Shown here piece after piece: positions 1-11,624 of a DNA stretch of 64,000 bases. The translations under genes and the position numbers were made by a program. The stretch is from Ophioderma brevispina (taxonomy: Eukaryota; Echinodermata; Ophiuroidea; Amphilepidida; Ophiodermatidae): positions 62,001 through 126,000 of the forward strand of contig JAMKCH010072573.1 in assembly GCA_023653785.1 (NCBI GenBank). The letters run 5' to 3'. Positions within the stretch are counted from its first letter, which is position 1. Every line of letters begins with the position of its first letter. Under the pieces are notes generated by a model, which worked only from the letters and a program-made list of their open reading frames with translations, did not search any database and was not told where the DNA came from.

Positions 1-1
1 C

Positions 2-187
2 GCTGTATTCATCTCTTACACCAGCTTCAGTACACTCATCCTCATACGGATGGATAGTCCGTCGGCAGTCTATATGCTGGGAAGAGGTGTCCCGGGCATG
101 TTCATGAATGAGATGCCCGCTCTCCCAGGGCATAGTTCATTTTTGGTTCAATTCTTGAAGCTAGTTGAATTTATGCCCCACTTTTAA
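2..187 (+). other. open frame at left window edge, possible terminal exon
   Basis: A frame open from base 2 runs about 61 codons to a TAA at 185-187. A second frame, starting at base 3, stays open for about 34 codons. Neither has a recognisable domain. The first is hydrophobic near its start and rich in Met, Gly and Pro. The next 2 kb is AT-rich without coding signal, which would fit a 3' UTR or simply intergenic DNA. No splice acceptor can be judged because the window starts inside the frame. Coding status is a guess. Confidence 0.12.
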
Positions 188-232
188 CCCATCAGATGAC
201 AGGAATCTATATATGAGGATTAATAAAGTACA

Positions 233-560
233 TTTCATATTTTAGGTAGACAAGGTTTGGTATAGTGATCAAAGTCGGAACAAGTAAATTTACGGAACAA
301 ATGTTGTTGTACCAGTGGAACAATGCAACATATCAGCAGGAAGGACTTGTTGCTGAGTATGTGAAGTCATCCAAATAACAATTTTTATCAGAAACAATTC
401 ATGGATGAAAAAAAGTGTGAAGGCATGTAGTAATATAGCTTAAAGACATTTCATTTTGTAGGTAGACCAGATTTGGCTAATGATCAAAATCAGAACAAGT
501 AAATTTACGGAACAAATATTGTTGTGCCAGTGGAACAATGCAACGTCAGCAGGGTAACGT
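233..560. repeat. two-copy direct repeat, period ~215 bp
   Basis: Bases ~233-345 and ~448-558 share a block that includes GGAACAAGTAAATTTACGGA-like sequence and GTGGAACAATGCAAC, with scattered substitutions. Between them lies about 100 bp with weaker similarity. It is an old, diverged tandem duplication with no coding content. Confidence 0.7.
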
Positions 561-2142
561 ACCAGGTGCTAAATTGATAATGCATAATCATGTAAGAAAT
601 ATTTATAGGACATAGTACATGTAGCTTGTTAATTTAAATGTTAAGCATTGTATATATAAATGGTCACAATCTAGTGGTAATATTCTCAGGTTTGGGCATT
701 ATGTTTTAATGTTAGCAGGTAAACTTCAGGTCACTCTCCAACTTGTTTTCTTATTTGGGGGGGGGGGGGCTTATCATAAGAGTGGCCCACTTTACTGGGT
801 AATTATTGCTGTTTGAAAGCAATCGGGAACATTTCAGGTACAAACAAAATCATGAAATTTGAACACCTGATTTTGGTAGTCCCTTGTAATGTTTCAAGCA
901 ATTTGAAGAATTTTCACAGTTAAAAATCTTAGGTCTTTTTATCTAAATGAAGTGTAACAAAAGGAATTTTGCTTAATAGTCAATGGCGATTGTTATCGTT
1001 GAAGATTTCCTAATGCAGTTAATGTTTTAACGCACCGATATCAAGAAGGCCACAACAGAACTAAAATTTTTGTATGTATGTAACTACCAGATGTGAAATG
1101 TGTTAAGACACTCAAAATTTGACAAATTAAAAAAAGTATGGGTCAAACATTCTTATTCACAGCTTACTTGCTGAACAAATAAAATCATGATGCTTCAATA
1201 ATCAGGCTGTATTATGTTAGTGGTTGGTAATGGGAGTTTCCGTAACCTGACCCATCTGAAAGACGTGTAAAACTAGATTTTTAAGAAAATAATATTTGCC
1301 CACAATGAAATTTCACAAAATTTACACAGGATGAAGTCAATGGAATAAATAATCCAAATCAGTTATCAAAACTGTCTCGCTGTTTATATTTTTTGTTTTA
1401 TTCTGGTTTTATCATAATAAATATGACTTTCAAACAGCTGTGTTGGAGGAAAAGTGGATAAAAAGTGACCATACTTAACTAAACCTGTATTATGAATTAT
1501 GGCATGTGCTTATACCATTGGCTATTATGAGATTTTCTTTGTAGCTTACACCAATTGAAGTGAGCCCTCTTACACTGTGAAAAAAAGGAAAAAAAATTAA
1601 AAAATGGTGTTCTGATTCTTCCAATGGCTGTAGCATGTATGACTTCAGGTAGCTGTATCAGGTATATTTATGTAATCTGTTGCTTCAAGTAGAAATATGC
1701 ACGTGCTTTAATTCAACTATTGCAGTCAAAATTGTCTTCCCTTCTCCAAGTGCCCTTCACTTTGTGGGAGAGCTTTGAAATGCGAACACCAGTCAGGCGG
1801 TAGCAACCGGGCAGAACCGGCTGTTCACTGAACTAGAGGCCAATATTTTTAAGGATAACAGAACAAAGTTCAAAAGGCAATAAACCGCTGATTGGTAAAG
1901 ACACTTGTTTTGAAGCCAACCCATTTTATACATGTATTTGCCAACAAGATCAAAGCACTAAAATGCAATCGATCTAGCTCAGTATTGAAAATCAAGTGAA
2001 ATTATTCTATTCTGTACCTTCTATACTATAAATTCCAACTGTCATCTTGGCTGAAAGGTAGTGGTTGTCTATGTGTATGTACATAAAGAGGAAAATAAGA
2101 TACAAGCTTAAGTGAGGACCAGATGGGCTCTGTATTGATCCA
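561..2142. other. AT-rich non-coding stretch
   Basis: No open frame of note, no inverted repeat that I can close, and no RNA gene. It holds a G homopolymer near 758-770. I see nothing else to annotate. Confidence 0.6.
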
Positions 2143-2687
2143 TTAAAGGGATTAGCAGCAATAATGCAAGAGAATCGAAAAAAAAATGCGGAAATGTATT
2201 TTTAACTGATAAATCAGGGATAAGTGTGAACAATTCCATATAACTGCTTTAATGTAGAAACAAGCCACCAAATAGTGAAAAAAATGAAGAATTTGAGGAA
2301 ATTAGAGCAAGTAGACATACATCGACGGCATCTCAAAATCTACACTAAACAGCTGATTGTGGTTTACACCAGTACAGAATAAACAATGATCAATAATGTT
2401 TGTGTTTGAGGTCAAAGTGTATTGATCATGGTGCACAATGTCACGCTGAAAATCTGTGATATTCATCGGGAAAGGCTTTCTTGATCTCAAGTCAGAATTT
2501 TGATACGCACGTATCTAAATTACATAATCAGATAAAAAGTACTGCCTTGTCTTTAATACACGGATTTCAAGCCAACCGCTTGCAGGTTATGTTCGCATAT
2601 CCATGCCAGTAACAAAAATATAAAAATATGAATTTTGATGATTGTTTTTTATGTTTCGGATCAGCAAATCGCTGCTAATCCCTTTAA
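2143..2687. mobile_element. TTAA-flanked MITE, 537 bp (AGGGATTAGCAGC family)
   Basis: The sequence shows TTAA (2143-2146), then AGGGATTAGCAGC, and at the far end its exact complement GCTGCTAATCCCT followed by TTAA (2684-2687). The element proper is 2147-2683 with a 13-bp terminal inverted repeat. TTAA target duplication is the hallmark of piggyBac-type transposases, so assignment to that superfamily is inference. There is no transposase frame, so it is non-autonomous. The longest internal frame (62 codons, minus strand) has no recognisable content. Confidence 0.8.
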
Positions 2688-2860
2688 TTGTGAATGACAT
2701 AGTAATGCATCGGGAGGCATTGATAGCAGCATGCAACAGCTGGTGTAGTATTATTATAATGACACCATGATTCCGTTAACGAACTGCAAAACCACAATCA
2801 CCAAATTTAATGATTGCGTTGAGAATAAGTATAGTGAAAAAAATAGCATGCATATGCATG

Positions 2861-4684
2861 TATTATTTTCCTGCTGCCCTAAACAGTTAGTATTGGATGG
2901 CTATATGTTGCTTAATAGACAATGAGGACTTTAAAAACTAACTCGATTTTGTGGGCTCAATTTGCTATTTTGTGGATAAAGATTGTCACATATGATTGTC
3001 TCAGATAAGTATACTCATGACATTCTTGGACATGGGCAAAATGCCTTTAATTGACCAACCTAATGATTTTCTCAAAAAATGAAACAAAACAAAAAATTTT
3101 TGAAATGGAAAAATATTTTGGGAATCTCTTGCCTTTGGCGACTGGAATACATTCTGAGCTGTTTGCAAATATCGAGTTGCTATTTAAGGGTTTTGAATTG
3201 AATCGCAAAGTCGGGCAACATTGGCTAAATTCAGGAAATTTAGTACCTATATAAAACTTCCCATCACTCGCAGCACCCCCAGCAGTCATGTCAGGCAGAC
3301 CTGGTATGATATGGTTGAACTGTTCACAACAGGTCATGGTGTCTCTTCCAATCACTTAAGGCACTGTTATCGCATCAGGTTTTACGAAATCATAATTGTA
3401 TATATTTAAAGCAAAAGTTGTTAATCCCGGCATGGGATTTCTGTATATGCTTAAGTCATCCCAGAGTTCTCTTTAATGTTGCACTACACCAGATCATGTT
3501 GGAGATGTTTGTATATACGATGTAACCATCATTGTAAACTAGTTCTGTTATTTTTTGGTGATGTAGAAATGGTTAGAAAGTATTCGCTCTAAGAGACTAG
3601 ATATTTGTTTCTAGTGTAAGATTGGATGAAAACAACTCAGGGGATTTATCACCTTTATGAAACTCAAACTATTCACAACCTCGCTATTCACGATATTCCA
3701 GTACCATGTCATGTGCAATATTTAATTTGATCATCTCAAATCTAAGATCAAGTACATGGTGGTGTTACAGTCCTAAAGGTCTATTTTAAGATAGTAATGA
3801 TGAACCACCAGAAATGAATTGGGTAAATAGCAATAGGTCATCATATTTTTTGTACAAATAAGGTGCATGGTTTTATATTTAGGATTCTATTGGTAGGCCT
3901 CTAAAAAGAAGTCTGTCTCAGAAGATAGCACAGATAGCTTTTATGTATAGTCTGTTTTTACTGAAATGTCAATTGTTATTTTTTGTCACACACAAAATGG
4001 AAAATGTGGCTGCAAAGTGCCCCCGCGCAAAAAAAGGACATCTAGCTTTGGGAATTAACAATTTCAAAGATGGACTTTGTTAGCGGCCTAATACATGTGG
4101 GTTTTTTTTTTCATCCGAAAAAAGTATTATTTTCCTGCTGCCCTAAACAGTTAGTATTGGATGGCTATATGTTGCTTAATAGACAATGAGGACTTTAAAA
4201 ACTAACTCGATTTTGTGGGCTCAATTTGCTATTTTGTGGATAAAGATTGTCACATATGATTGTCTCAGATAAGTATACTCATGACATTCTTGGACATGGG
4301 CAAAATGCCTTTAATTGACCAACCTAATGATTTTCAGACTTCAAAGATGGACTTTTTGTTAGCGGCCTAATACATGTGGGTTTTTTTTTTCATCCGAAAA
4401 AAGTATTATTTTCCTGCATGCCCTAAACAGTTAGTATTGGATGGCTATATGTTGCTTAATAGACAATGAGGACTTTAAAAACTAACTCGATTTTGTGGGC
4501 TCAATTTGCTATTTTGTGGATAAAGATTGTCACATATGATTGTCTCAGATAAGTATACTCATGACATTCTTGGACATGGGCAAAATGCCTTTAATTGACC
4601 AACCTAATGATTTTCAGACTTCAAAGATGGACTTTTTGTTAGCGGCCTAATACATGTGGGTTTTTTTTTTCATCCGAAAAAAGA
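2861..4684. repeat. rearranged A/C tandem repeat, ~280-bp unit
   Basis: A 211-bp block A (starting TATTATTTTCCTG) occurs at 2861-3071, 4125-4335 and 4404-4615, nearly identical. A ~65-bp block C (from TTCAAAGATGGACTTT to CATCCGAAAAAAG) occurs at ~4053-4124, ~4340-4403 and ~4619-4684. The order is A1, 981 bp of other sequence, C1-A2, C2-A3, C3. The C-A pairs are tandem with a ~279-bp period, joined by a short AGAC link. The near identity means the copies are recent, or an assembly product. Short overlapping frames on both strands at 3047-3409 lie in the 981-bp spacer and are unrecognised. Confidence 0.85.
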
Positions 4685-5223
4685 TTCAGACTAATTGAAA
4701 AAGAGTTATTTACAGCACTTAGTAACTTTTTAAGATATTGCATATTTGGTATACAGATAGGTGATTCTATAAATGTCTTCATTGAGGTGTTCAATTATTT
4801 GAGGGACGAGGGAACAAGAGAAGATCAAACTGCAAATAAATCAAATGCAAAATATGTATTGTAAATATAAGTACGTTCCTGTGTTTGGAATAATGTGCAT
4901 TTAATTATGTGTAAAGTGTAGACTGTAGTCAACTAGAAATCATATGTGAAAGCATAATGTGAATAACTATTACATCATACCTTGTTTGTAATTGGTCTTT
5001 GTGATAGCACTTGGGAACAATTACAGAATATCCTCTCATTCTAATTTCATAAACTTTTGTTCTTTGTAACGGTTCACTATTTGAGTAGAAAGCACAGTCC
5101 GTAGGGTTAATAACCCGGGAGCCTAACAGACATTTGTAACACATCTCAAGGTACAAAAGGTTTGAGTGATTAAATCTGTGACAGATGAAGAAACCCCTGA
5201 AACGGGATTATTAAGTGCAGCAA
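4685..5223. other. AT-rich non-coding stretch
   Basis: Nothing recognisable. A 75-codon minus-strand frame at 4929-5156 has no family resemblance and ordinary AT-rich composition. Confidence 0.5.
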
Positions 5224-5908
5224 ATGGTGCTTAAGGAGAGGGGGCCAGACAAAGTTGGTACAGGGGTCAAATTTTTAAATTGATCCAATCATGTTGAAAA
5301 GTATACCCATGTTATGGTCTAACCACAACGATTCAGGAAAGGTATAGTGTTCTATCTACAGTAAATGTTAAGGTAAGCTAAATAAAAACAGCAAAACTTT
5401 CCGTTGTACAGTGGTCAATTTTAAAGTTGCCTCGGTGTAGATAAAAAATGGTGCAAATTATTGCTGGAGTTCATAGGATTTAAAATAAGGGAGAGTTTTG
5501 CTGTACTAAAATACTAGTTACCGAGTAGGGGGCAACGAAGGTCAACGTCCATTGCATTCAATGGGGTTGACCTGGTGTCCCCCTACTTTCTTAAGCAAGC
5601 ATTTGAGACCCAAAACTATTCCTGCATTTTGATCTTATGAGCCCACCAATAATTTGCACCCATTTTTTATCCAAATCGCGAGAGCAGCAACTTAAAAATT
5701 TTGGGACCCCTGTACAACTGAAATTGACCCTTTATGATTTTTGCGATTTTTAGTCTATAACTCTTAAACTTTAGTTGTAGTAGTACAAAACTATACTTCC
5801 TGAATCCTTGTGGTTAGACAAATAACATGTATACTTTTCAGACGATGGATCAATTTAAAAATTTGACCCCGTACAAACTTTTTCTTGGCCCCCTCCTTAA
5901 GGCACCAT
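5224..5908. mobile_element. foldback element with long inverted arms, probably TTAA-flanked
   Basis: The left arm (~5231-5350) and right arm (~5790-5900) are reverse complements over more than 100 bp. For example, the ATTGATCC, GTATACCCATGTTAT and GATTCAGGAA stretches on the left recur complemented on the right. Inner segments also pair (AAAAAATGGTGCAAATTATT near 5447 with its complement near 5650). TTAA lies at both outer edges (5231-5234 and 5897-5900), next to GGAGAGGGGGCC and its complement. The flanks beyond TTAA are themselves complementary (GGTGC / GGCACC), so the exact boundary is ambiguous. No transposase. Confidence 0.75.
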
Positions 5909-7202
5909 GTGTCCCAAGTGAATGGTGCTCTTAGATTAATGACGTTATTGGTGGGTTTTGGTCTACTGCTGCATCCATAAGTGTGCAGTTTTCTACAAAA
6001 TGGCCTGATAAGAAATGTTGTGTGTAATAACCACATTATAGAATAGCTTAAAAAACTATCTTCAAGCAGTCCTTATGGCGAAAGAATGTTTCTTATGTTT
6101 AGCTGTAATGTTTTTGCTAGAGTTTCATCCTTTTAAGACATTAATTTGGAGCTAATATTGTTTTAAGGTGTAATTTGTACGGTGCATTGACCTTGTTTTA
6201 GATTGTTTTAACATATAAAAGATCTCTGTTAATGTTAATGATGTTATAGGTAACAGAGTATTTTGTACTTATGTAACGGGAATTAGAAGGTTTGTTTACA
6301 CAATTATTTTAAGTATTCATGCAGATATTATAAGCAATTGCATGTTAGTTCTAGTGTGTATGATGTATTTTACCACCTATATCAATCATTCTCTGATAAA
6401 ATAAAATAAGAAGATAGTAGATAAATATATATCTATATTGCACTACCTAAAATATTTATAATTGTGATTCTATAAAAAGTTGAGAAATATTGTCTTTTTT
6501 AAACGGGTATTGGGTAATTATTCCAGGAAAAAGAAAATATTTATCTTTGAGAAATAAATATGGACTCCCAAGTGTTTTTGTATGTTGTCTTCCATTGAAG
6601 CACTGTCAAAGCGTAGTACTGGTTTCATTTGGTCAGGGGGTAGGACACTCGATTTGGGCATTTGGGGAACTGCTACGTGCATTTACTATGGCAGTCTCTG
6701 TTTCAGTGATATTACAAATTCAACTCTTAAAACCTTTGTTCAAAAGATCATAGTAATATGATAATTTAGGGAAAAATTATTGACATCAAAATCTGTCAAG
6801 GTTAGTGGATTAACCTTGTTGCAAAACTAATTTTTTGGTCATTTAAGATTTAAATATTTGTGACCAGTTATAGCCTTTAGTCAAGTCTTTGTCCGATGTA
6901 CATAAGAGCACCCTCCTACCACAAAAGACTTTGATAAAGACTAGCACTCTGGGTTACACTGGATGTTGATGCTGATTTGAATTTACCACTGCTGTTGCTG
7001 TCTTACCCCCCTGCATTTGGTCATACAAATATATCAAGGGAGCAATTCTTCATTTGACCTTAATATAGTGACCCAACTTCTGTAATTCTCTCCTTTATTT
7101 GACTTATAAGTGCATTAATTAACACTATGTTTTATGTGCATTTCATCATATACACAAGTTTCTCATCCCTTTTTGCTGTTCTTTACATGGTACCTCATTC
7201 TT
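5909..7202. other. AT-rich non-coding stretch
   Basis: No recognised gene. The longest frame is 87 codons on the plus strand (6490-6753), rich in Leu and Val and unlike any family I know. No repeat structure was found. Confidence 0.5.
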
Positions 7203-8170
7203 AGGTCGTCCGATAGGAAAGACCTTATCATGGCAGCATGATTCGTGTGTGTGTCCATCCGTGTGTGTGTGTGTGCGTGTCAAACTTTTGCTATACACTT
7301 TCGGTTAAAATGTTGTCGATAGCTTTTTAGTGCAGTGGTGGATCAAGTTCATACTAGGTATACTTATACATTGAGACAAGGGATCCTATGTGGGGTAACA
7401 GAGGAGGTCAAAGATCATTCAGGGGTCACTTAGGGTCATTTTATCTTGTGCATGTGATATACACTTTTGGTTAAAATTTTGTCTAAACACACCCAAAAAA
7501 GTAACTCGCCACCCCTGAAATTTGTCAAGTTCAAACGATACATCTTGTTACACAATATGGGGCATAATTGGAAGCGATGTTTATTTGCGCATATTTTGAC
7601 ACCTCATTTGTGGCAATCGATGGAGTATTGTTGAAGTTATGCGCACTTGACCGAACCCATTCCAGGATTTAAAAGTTTTAGTAAATCTTATTGACAATCA
7701 TACTGTTACAGTTTGAAATCAGTGCAATCCTCTTCTTCTCTGCATGACTAATTCTACTTCTCCATAGGGCTTACTGCAACTTTTAAATCCTGGGGTGGGT
7801 TCGGTCAAGTGGGCATAACTTAAAGAATACTTCATCAATCATCACGAATGAGGTGTCAAAATGCACGTAAAAAGCTGTAAAAAAACACCGCTTCCAATTA
7901 TATCCCATAATGTATAATGCGATGTATCGTTTGGACTTGACAAATTCCAGGGGTGGGGAGTTCCTTTTTTGGGTGTGTTTAGCTTTTTAGTGCAGTGATG
8001 AATCAAGTTCATAATTGGTATATGCATTCATTGAGACAAGGGGTCTTATGTGGGGTAATAGAGGGGCTATTCTGTCTTGTGCATGTGGCATGCACCTTTA
8101 ATTAAAATGTGTAACTTTTTAGTGCAGTGATGGATCCACTTATTCTTTGACCACCTAAATCGGACGACCT
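7203..8170. mobile_element. composite inverted-repeat element, AGGTCGTCCGAT termini
   Basis: AGGTCGTCCGAT at 7203-7214 is matched by its exact complement ATCGGACGACCT at 8159-8170. Inside, a segment containing GCTTTTTAGTGCAGTG and GGATCAAGTTCATA is repeated at ~7320-7410, ~7979-8066 and (shorter) ~8110-8135, so the interior is itself a direct repeat. A GT microsatellite lies at ~7244-7281. A separate MITE interrupts the element (next entry). CTT on both outer flanks may be the target duplication. Superfamily not assigned; no coding capacity. Confidence 0.7.
7484..7981. mobile_element. nested palindromic MITE, 494 bp, TA target duplication
   Basis: The element proper, 7486-7979, begins AACACACCCAAAAAAGTAAC and ends with a near-complement GGGTGTGTT. 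Both sides are flanked by TA (7484-7485, 7980-7981). The arms stay complementary far inward: CTTGACCGAACCCATTCCAG near 7648 pairs with sequence near 7790-7812, so nearly the whole element can fold. The flanking repeat units at 7310 and 8100 give an approximate uninterrupted version of the target. A TA duplication fits the Tc1/mariner superfamily (inference). A 61-codon minus-strand frame across its right edge is not a gene. Confidence 0.82.
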
Positions 8171-10408
8171 CTTTGGGACCGCTGTTCTTATTTTTTAATA
8201 GAGAGAGGGAAAAAAATTCATTCGAGTGCATATTATTTTATAATAGACAATGTTATGCCAATGTTTGCTAACACAATTAGCACTTGGTCTTTTGGCATGG
8301 TAGAGGTAACAAGAATGATGAAGAAGTCAACCATTATGAATTTTATTCTTTCAAATGTGCATAATATCATTATCATCCATGCAGATCATGATGTCATTTG
8401 TGTGCATAAGTATAGGAAACTGAACATTTTGAAGCATATTTTCAAGGTCAAGGAAGCTTCTTTTTTTTTCAAAAAACATATCAGGTCAAAAATGTGTTTA
8501 GGACATCTTCTCAAAAGCCAAAGACGTTTGGATGTGTCTTCCTAAAATTCAGTGAAGGACCTTTACGCAAGGAAAAGGGGAACAAGTCTTCCAAAGAGGG
8601 TGAAACTGCCAGTGTGTACAAAATGTCCATAGACGCAGGCGGTGGCGGCCAAGAAATCCCAAATAGAGGAGTGTCTAATATATTTGAAATCAGCACCCTT
8701 GAGTCAAAACACTTCTTAAACCTTTAGTCAAATAAGTAGAACTTGCGCATGGTTTGATAATGCTATATTTCAGACAAATAAGGAAAATCGGGTAATTCCC
8801 CTTTAAAATCCACTTTCTACCAACTTGGCAATTTTGCATGGTGCATATTCGAAATCAGCACCCTCGAATTATCCGAAAAAACTTCTCAAACCTTTGAGGG
8901 TATCTTGAATAGGGTTCCCTTAACCATCGTCTTACCAAGGGGGTTGTTACCACCCCCAGTGAACTTTGCTCTGGTGCGCTAAAATGCCAAAAAGCTCGCG
9001 TAAAAAGCTTCTTGGTAACCATTCTCTCATCCTTTCTGGCCATTTTAGCGAAAAAAATGTGAAGGTAGCACCTTCACCGGGGTTAGGGTATGCCGTCATT
9101 GTCGAAGGGTAAGGGGGTGGTTGTCACCCAAGGATATTTTATGGTGCATTTTTAAAAATATTATGCACAGTATGGCTCTAAAACTCTGTGTAAAACTAGT
9201 CATTTGCCATCATTTGAGCTGAAAACCGCATGAAAATCCGATATTCTTAACTTTTTAGCGCAAAATTGGATTTTTGCCTATTTTCTGTGGAAAAAGCCAA
9301 TTTCGCCGACTCGCGGACTTGATGACGTCATTGTGACGCCATACTAAGTATGTTGGTACTTATTTTGGTATCAATGGAAAGAGGAGGACAATAGCTATCC
9401 ACTGGTATCAAAATCATAAGCATCGGGGGCTTTATAACAATTCTCGAGGGGGTCCCCCCCCTGGTAATCCGTGTTACAAAAAAGGCTTGGTATTAAAGGG
9501 TATTAAAGACGACGGTTAAATATGTCACCTATGGATCCCTACCAAAATTAAGACGTCTAGAAGCCATCTTTGCATTGAGACCCTAAGACATATCTCTGCC
9601 CATGTTCCTAGACGTACTAGTTTGACACGTGAAAGCGAAATCTTGAAAAATTGTTTATATGTAAACCGTTGGAGCTGAAGAATCAACTCCACTCTAAGGG
9701 ATATTTTAAATATTTCTATATGAACAACAGACGAGGACGAGGTCATATATGGGCCAACTAATATGATACTTTTGGGTGGATTGCTATAGGCCTATTTATG
9801 AATTAGGTTTGGTCGCCATCGTCTGCATAGACCAGGCTGGCATAGACAATTTGAAGGTATAGCGCCACCTTGAGGCAATATCGATCAGGCACAGATTTCA
9901 TGCAGTTGTCCAGATGCAGTTGCACGAAGTCTAGTTGAAATTATGACTTATCAGTTTGCCATAAGATTTCAGATGGTGATCTTTAATATTTTAGCTAATT
10001 ATTATAATTTAGGAAATCCCTGTATGGGTTTTATCTATAAGATTTCTACATAAACTGTGTCTTAAACCTCTCAACAACAGCTTCGTACGACCTTGCGGGC
10101 GCTTCGTACGACCGTCGATCTTCAAGCACGACCTCTACTGTCATGATTGAGTTAATATCATGCTTTATTTAGGATCCCTGGTTTTCCGTCAAACAATGTC
10201 ATACGCCAGAGTCATATGCAAAGGCTTGCAAAGTGAAAGAATCAGCATGATCAGTCAGATAACGTGAAGTTTGATCATGAAGGGATTTATAGACATACAA
10301 TATGATTTCATATCTGGCATCATGAGCTGGCGTATCGATGTGTGACAAGGCAAAAGATCTCACACTATGGTAACAGTGATATAGGCCTACTTACGAATAC
10401 GCCACAGG
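8171..10408. other. non-coding accessory DNA
   Basis: Contains overlapping short frames (8255-8545, 8494-8727, 8511-8696, 8855-9043, 9525-9746), none recognisable. The motif GGCGGTGGCGGCCAAG at ~8638 recurs in similar form near 34,463 and 34,609, so part is dispersed repeat. 9780-9900 and 10,381 contain ATAGGCCTA motifs. Near 10,080-10,115, GCTTCGTACGACC occurs twice. Confidence 0.45.
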
Positions 10409-10548
10409 CAGTAACGTAACTAGCTTTTTTCAGGGGGGAGGGGGCACATATTTTTCAGGGGGGCAAGAGGGGTGCAAGATTCCCCACAGGGGGCAGCTGC
10501 CCCCTGCTCCCCCCCCCCCCCCCTCCCGGGTACGCCACTGGCCACAGG
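10401..10548. mobile_element. hAT-type MITE, 132 bp, perfect 8-bp target duplication
   Basis: The 8-bp sequence GCCACAGG lies immediately outside both ends (10401-10408 and 10541-10548). The insert 10409-10540 starts CAGTAACGTAACTAGC and ends GGGTACGCCACTG, whose complement CAGTGGCGTACCC matches the start with mismatches. An 8-bp duplication with CAG...CTG ends is characteristic of hAT elements. The body is poly-C/poly-G rich with no frame. Similar CAGTGGCGTA starts occur at 28,667 and 63,486. Confidence 0.85.
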
Positions 10549-10699
10549 TTACGGATGTGGTAGTTATTAAAGAGCGGCGACTCCAGAGAGAAAAATTAAG
10601 AAGGTTCATGGTAAATATGGGTGTATTGGACCAAACCAGAAAGTCTGAGCATCAGAGGATATCGGGTTGTTAGAGTAACTGATTGCGTTCATCATTTTA

Positions 10700-10995
10700 T
10701 TAGGTTGACTTGCAGACTACCTGCCTGCACGGCTTGCCTGTAAAGTGCGGGTATGTGCGGCCCTTAAGACCCCCTTTTCGCGTCTGTCCAGCAGTTCCCA
10801 AGACCCTCTGTTGAAGTATAATTCAGTTAGGTCCCCTTTTCAGAAAATGTTGGCCTCAGAAGCCGAATTTTAGCCAAATTTCAGCTTCCAAGCCTGCAAA
10901 TTTCTCAAAATTTCAGTTCCCAAGCCCCTACTTTCGGAGACAAATTCAGTTCACAAGCCCCCAAGTTAGGAAATTTGAGTGCCCCCCCCCCCCCG
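10700..10995. repeat. degenerate short tandem repeat (TTCCCAAGCCC-like)
   Basis: TTCAGTTCCCAAGCCCC-like phrases recur imperfectly (CAGCAGTTCCCAAGACCC, CAGCTTCCAAGCC, CAGTTCCCAAGCCCC, CAGTTCACAAGCCCCC) at ~40-60-bp spacing, ending in a C/G homopolymer tract near 10,982-11,000. It is probably part of a dispersed repeat. No coding content. Confidence 0.5.
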
Positions 10996-11324
10996 GGGGG
11001 CCCATCATGGCGCCGTGACGCACGCCGAAAGTGGTCAAAATCATGCAATGTATGTAATGATTTAATTTTGAAGTAATTGTAAAAATTACGGTTTACCTGA
11101 ACGGGGCAAGCCTAGGGCATAAACAAAGCGGTCATACCAAAATATATGAATGAACCCTAAGTTTCGAGATCTAACCATGTGGTACTAGCACATACAATAG
11201 CAATTGCGTGAATAATCGCCTTAAAATATAAAATATTAAAATATAAAATATATAATAATTTATATTGGATAATAATATCCAGTTTAAATTGCGAATTGAA
11301 ACCGAGCACAAACAATTGAAATTG

Positions 11325-11615
11325 TTAATGCCATTTAGTCTAATACCATTTGGTCTAACTTCAATTCGTATACCCCATAGTGTATAATACCATTTGTCTA
11401 ATAAGCATTTAAGTCTAACATCCAATTGATCTGAGAAACTAAATATCTAATATCCATTGTTCTAATGCCCATCTATTCTACGCCTATTTTTTGTAATACT
11501 ACCATTGGTCCTAATACCACAAATCCATTGGTCTAATTCCCATTTGGTCTAAAACCATCTAGTCTATAACATCCATTTGGTCTAATATCCCCTTTGGTCT
11601 AATACCCAACTTAAC
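11325..11615. repeat. GGTCTAAT minisatellite, left segment
   Basis: Imperfect copies of a ~16-bp unit, consensus GGTCTAATATCCATTT, run through this interval with degeneration. The same unit in the same orientation resumes at 13,797 beyond the LINE, and in reverse orientation from 13,970. Confidence 0.85.
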
Positions 11616-11624
11616 TTATAAACA

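Noticed and set aside
3047..3409. Overlapping 102-, 67- and 62-codon frames as genes
   Set aside because: Opposing overlapping frames in a repeat spacer, with no domain or splice context.
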